Shown: in pieces, positions 61,783 to 64,000 of the stretch
Position numbering within the stretch: the first letter of the stretch is position 1
Layout: every line of letters begins with the position of its first letter
NCBI RefSeq assembly: GCF_029433515.1
Contig: NZ_JAQTIG010000001.1
Location: 372,001-436,000 of the forward strand
DNA: 64,000 bases
Source: Lactobacillus sp. ESL0679
GTDB taxonomy: Bacteria > Bacillota > Bacilli > Lactobacillales > Lactobacillaceae
Reading direction: 5' to 3'
The notes under the pieces: model-generated
Told to the model about the DNA's origin: nothing
Database searches by the model: none
What the model saw: only the letters and a program-made list of their open reading frames with translations
Made by a program: the position numbers and the translations under genes

Positions 61783-62016
61783 ATGAAACTTAATGATATT
61801 GAGAGTAGTTTTTCGTCTATTTCAGAAGATGAAAAGGTAATTATTGACACGTTAGCTAAACTTTGTGCTGAAAGGATTAAGCGTAATATTCCACAAACAG
61901 TATTTGCGGAAAGAATTGGCATGAAGCAGCCACAATTAGCTAAATTGGAAATGTTAGATTCTGTACCAACATTAGTAACATTAAATCGGTATGCAAATGG
62001 ATTGGTTTCAGCTTAA
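61783..62016 (+). CDS. HigA-type XRE antitoxin
   Basis: 77 residues with a helix-turn-helix (FAERIGMKQPQLAKLEMLDSVPTLVTLNRYA), the usual late gene of a higBA operon. It appears intact while its toxin is broken, so it may persist as an orphan repressor. The ribosome site is poor (GTGATTAG), consistent with coupling to the toxin stop. Confidence 0.75.
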   Translation: MKLNDIESSFSSISEDEKVIIDTLAKLCAERIKRNIPQTVFAERIGMKQPQLAKLEMLDSVPTLVTLNRYANGLVSA

Positions 62017-62043
62017 TCAATCGAAAAAAGCAGACCAAAATTA

Positions 62044-62080
62044 AAAACAAAAATAGCCCAGGAAAACCTGAGCTATTTTG
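62044..62080 (-). terminator. Terminator of family 2 copy A
   Basis: AATAGCTCAGG / CCTGGGCTATT stem with a T-rich minus-strand tail, directly after the peptide gene; the equivalents for copies B and C are at about 62514-62536 and 62872-62900. Confidence 0.75.
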
Positions 62081-62086
62081 TTTGTT

Positions 62087-62242
62087 TTACTTGAAAATCC
62101 GTAGAATTTCTTTGAGTAAATCAGCTATTTTGTCGAGCAAATTCGCTAATTTATCCAAATCCGCACCTAAAGCCCGCAAAGCAGGCGTTAGCTCCGTTAG
62201 TAGTAAACAAATAAGAATTATAGAAAGCACGTTTTTTATCAT
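62087..62242 (-). CDS. Small amphipathic peptide, candidate type I toxin (family 2, copy A)
   Basis: 51 residues: a hydrophobic start helix (VLSIILICLLL) and a long amphipathic helix ending in Lys-rich ...LLKEILRIFK. AAGGAGG is nine bases from the ATG but is in a perfect 6-pair hairpin: CCTCCT (62260-62265 as read on minus) with AGGAGG (62250-62255), loop TGAA. The promoter on the minus strand is TGTTAAAAT followed by TAATTTGTACG. The divergent small RNA (62306-62419) carries 11 bases complementary to the mRNA 5' end. Confidence 0.75.
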   Translation of the reverse strand: MIKNVLSIILICLLLTELTPALRALGADLDKLANLLDKIADLLKEILRIFK

Positions 62243-62305
62243 GTTTTCACCTCCTTTCAAGGAGGATCAAAAACGTACAAATTAATTTTAACATATCTCA
62301 ATTAG

Positions 62306-62419
62306 TGTTATACTTAATTTAAGAATTATAGAAGTACATATTTATCATGTACAAAAACGTGCTCTGCAAGTTAATTGCTTGCAAGCCGGCTGAGCGATCC
62401 CAACGGATCGCTTTTTTTT
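62306..62419 (+). ncRNA. Divergent small RNA, candidate antitoxin of family 2 copy A
   Basis: Extended -10 TGTTATACT (62306-62314), about 98 bases of RNA, and the terminator GCGATCC/GGATCGC with T8 (62394-62419). CAAAAACGTGC (62352-62362) is complementary to bases 62268-62278 of the peptide mRNA with 11 consecutive pairs including one G-U. The 3' half (GCAAGCCGGCTGAGCGATCC) is identical in copy B. Confidence 0.6.
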
Positions 62420-62545
62420 ATCTGCTAAATTATTATTAATTACCTAGTTTTCTAAAAATTATATGACTTCCAATATTAATATGACTACTACAATATAATT
62501 AAACCAATTAAAAAAAGCGCAAGAAATCTTGCGCCTTTTCCTATA

Positions 62546-62650
62546 CTACTTGAGTAGTTTGTCGAGTATGGCAAGAATGTCATTCAACATCTGCTCAGCT
62601 TTTGAAAGCACAGCGTATAGTAAGAATAGTAGTACGATCTGACTAATCAT
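62546..62650 (-). CDS. Small amphipathic peptide, candidate type I toxin (family 2, copy B)
   Basis: 34 residues from ATG 62650 (AAGGAGG eight bases upstream). IVLLFLLYAVL is followed by an amphipathic helix ending LAILDKLLK, like copy A but without the Pro-containing middle. The ribosome site pairs with CACCTTCTT 25 bases upstream. The promoter is TGATAAAAT on the minus strand with the same TAATTTGTACG after it. Confidence 0.75.
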   Translation of the reverse strand: MISQIVLLFLLYAVLSKAEQMLNDILAILDKLLK

Positions 62651-62742
62651 CTTCTTCACCTCCTTAACTTGAAAGATAATCAGTCCTTCAAGAAGGTGCG
62701 CCAAAAGCGTACAAATTAATTTTATCAAAATCAAGCAGTATA

Positions 62743-62852
62743 TGATATAATGAAATTAAGAATAGTAGTGCATGGCTAATCATCCATGTAAGCGTGCATG
62801 CGACCTAATCAATCGCAAGCCGGCTGAGCGATCCCAACGGATCGCTTTTTTA
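62743..62852 (+). ncRNA. Divergent small RNA, candidate antitoxin of family 2 copy B
   Basis: Extended -10 TGATATAAT (62743-62751) and the same terminator GCGATCC/GGATCGC with T6 (62827-62852). AAGCGTGC (62790-62797) is complementary to the peptide mRNA 5' end (62705-62712) over eight bases. Here one A-U pair of copy A is a G-C pair: both sides changed together. Confidence 0.6.
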
Positions 62853-62904
62853 TTTTTAATTTTATACAAAAACAGCCCAGGTTTCCCTGAGTTGCTTTGA
62901 TGTT

Positions 62905-62973
62905 CTACTTGAGTAAATTCTCGAAAAATTCAATGAGTTTTTCGAGAATGTGCTCTGTCTTAGTCAAGAGGCA
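62905..62973 (-). pseudogene. Truncated family 2 peptide (copy C)
   Basis: The minus strand has the last 21 codons (LTKTEHILEKLIEFFENLLK) in frame and its terminator, but the start, ribosome site, promoter and divergent RNA are gone. The sequence beyond 62973 is unrelated. Confidence 0.7.
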
Positions 62974-63168
62974 TTGATGGACACAGTTGGTCGTCTTTCC
63001 TTATATGAAAATATAGCTTTAATAATTTATTCTCACTATTAGTTAACCGTGCTTTTTGCAATTTTCTTATCCTAAAATAAATTTGTTCATTTGCTAAATA
63101 CAAGATATACTAATTAGGCCAAACAAGAGTTTGCCCACAATTTTATCTTTAGCAAGGAACTGATTACT

Positions 63169-64000
63169 TTGAAACTTTTACTTTTAACAGAAAAAACTAG
63201 TGCGGCGAAGAATTTTGCCAAGGCATTAGGCGGTCTGAGTGGCAGCTTCAATCATGACAGCTACCAAATTGTCCACGCTCACGGCCATCTTTTACAATTC
63301 AAGGAGCCACATGAAATGGTCGCTCAGGATAAAGCCGCCAAATACAGTGACTGGCACGACTTGAGCAATTATCCGTGGAACTTGCTCGACTTCACTTGGG
63401 AAAAAGAGGTCATCCCTGGTATGCAAAAGACCTTGACTAATATTAAACATGCCGCCCAAAAGTGTGATGCGATTGTAATTGCAACTGATGATGATCCGTC
63501 GGGCGAAGGTGACTTGCTAGGCTGGGAAATTGTTAACGCTATTAACTGGCACAAGCAAGTTTTTCGTATTCGTTTTGCTGATGAAACAAGAGCTAACATC
63601 AAAAAGGCCTTGCTACAAAAAATCGACGTCACTAATCAATACCAGCAGGGCGAGTTCTTAGAAGCAACTGGGCGCGAACGTTTCGACTTTGCCTCAATGC
63701 AGCTGTCGCGCATTGCCTTAATTATTGCCAGACAAGCTGGGTTTCAACCCAAGACTTTGCGTTTAGGACGCCTCAAGTCAACAATTGTTAATCAGGTTTA
63801 CCAGCAAGAGACAGCTCGGCAAAATTACGTAAAAAAGTCCTATTACGAAGTACGCTTTCATGATGCCAACCAGAATACTTTTACCCAAGTTAAAAATGCC
63901 AAATTCATGACACCAGAGCAAGCTAAACTAGAATTATTAAATTTCCACGATTCCGCAATTGTTGTTGACGACAAAATTGCCAAACACCAAGCGCCACCAG
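63169..64000 (+). CDS. Type IA DNA topoisomerase (TopB/topoisomerase III-like), 3' end outside window
   Basis: The first 277 codons are seen, starting with TTG 63169 after AAGGA. MKLLLLTEKTSAAKNFAKAL opens the TOPRIM domain, and TDDDPSGEGD (106-115) gives its acidic triad; the region near the window end (KHQAPP) is like the topoisomerase fold preceding the active-site domain. Such stand-alone topo III proteins untangle replicating or transferred DNA. The frame is uninterrupted to the end of the window. Confidence 0.8.
   Translation, partial: MKLLLLTEKTSAAKNFAKALGGLSGSFNHDSYQIVHAHGHLLQFKEPHEMVAQDKAAKYSDWHDLSNYPWNLLDFTWEKEVIPGMQKTLTNIKHAAQKCDAIVIATDDDPSGEGDLLGWEIVNAINWHKQVFRIRFADETRANIKKALLQKIDVTNQYQQGEFLEATGRERFDFASMQLSRIALIIARQAGFQPKTLRLGRLKSTIVNQVYQQETARQNYVKKSYYEVRFHDANQNTFTQVKNAKFMTPEQAKLELLNFHDSAIVVDDKIAKHQAPP

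Overview
The window looks like chromosome of a low-GC Lactobacillus in the strict sense (L. acidophilus/L. delbrueckii type). This is inferred from the proteins, not from a search. There is an S-layer protein, four secreted proteins with C- or N-terminal SLAP (S-layer attachment) repeats, PepI and PepO peptidases, a type II nucleoside deoxyribosyltransferase, and a D-Asp ligase/asparagine synthase pair for peptidoglycan cross-bridges. Many promoters have an extended -10 (TGnTATAAT) and most genes have strong AGGAGG-type ribosome binding sites. No rRNA, tRNA, CRISPR array or intact insertion sequence was seen.

Layout. 1-7.9 kb: two lipoprotein-like paralogues, an oxidoreductase, a pyridoxal kinase, two SLAP-anchored wall hydrolases, then a small sigma factor next to a ComK-like protein (possible competence regulators). 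8-19 kb is an accessory and surface region. It holds an HTH-ImmA protease operon, two tandem small-peptide loci, a RelB/YafQ module plus a decayed copy, a 733-residue SLAP repeat protein, the S-layer gene with a long structured leader, and a tandem array of small membrane-peptide genes with antisense RNAs. 19-33 kb is mostly housekeeping: DUF1659/DUF2922, a secreted nuclease, exonuclease-BRCT, a Sir2-like protein, DUF421/DUF3290, a PAS protein, an overlapping antisense RNA pair, PepI, Kup, PepO and an MFS protein. 34-35.2 kb is an AT-rich ImmA plus two-membrane-helix module. 35-43 kb: D-Asp ligase and asparagine synthase, a phosphoesterase, GalM, Tag, and a truncated adhesin-like gene whose front was replaced by a copy of the small-peptide leader. 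43.6-50.8 kb: a PhnCEE transporter with four tandem PhnD lipoproteins, each behind its own leader with a terminator-like hairpin. 50.8-57.1 kb: Usp, a tyrosine phosphatase, NDT, NagA and a GH31 enzyme. 57-62 kb: two Rgg regulators (one frameshifted), small membrane proteins, an efflux pump and a broken HigBA. 62-63 kb: a second small-peptide array with divergent small RNAs. The window ends inside a type IA topoisomerase gene.

The most interesting signal is a set of three unrelated families of short hydrophobic-peptide genes (10.3-11.1, 18.0-18.9 and 62.0-63.0 kb), each duplicated and each with sequestered translation starts. Two of them have a small RNA whose complementarity to the peptide mRNA varies in step from copy to copy. 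This is what type I toxin-antitoxin loci look like. One family has the convergent par/Fst layout; another has a divergent layout that I do not recognise from Gram-positives.
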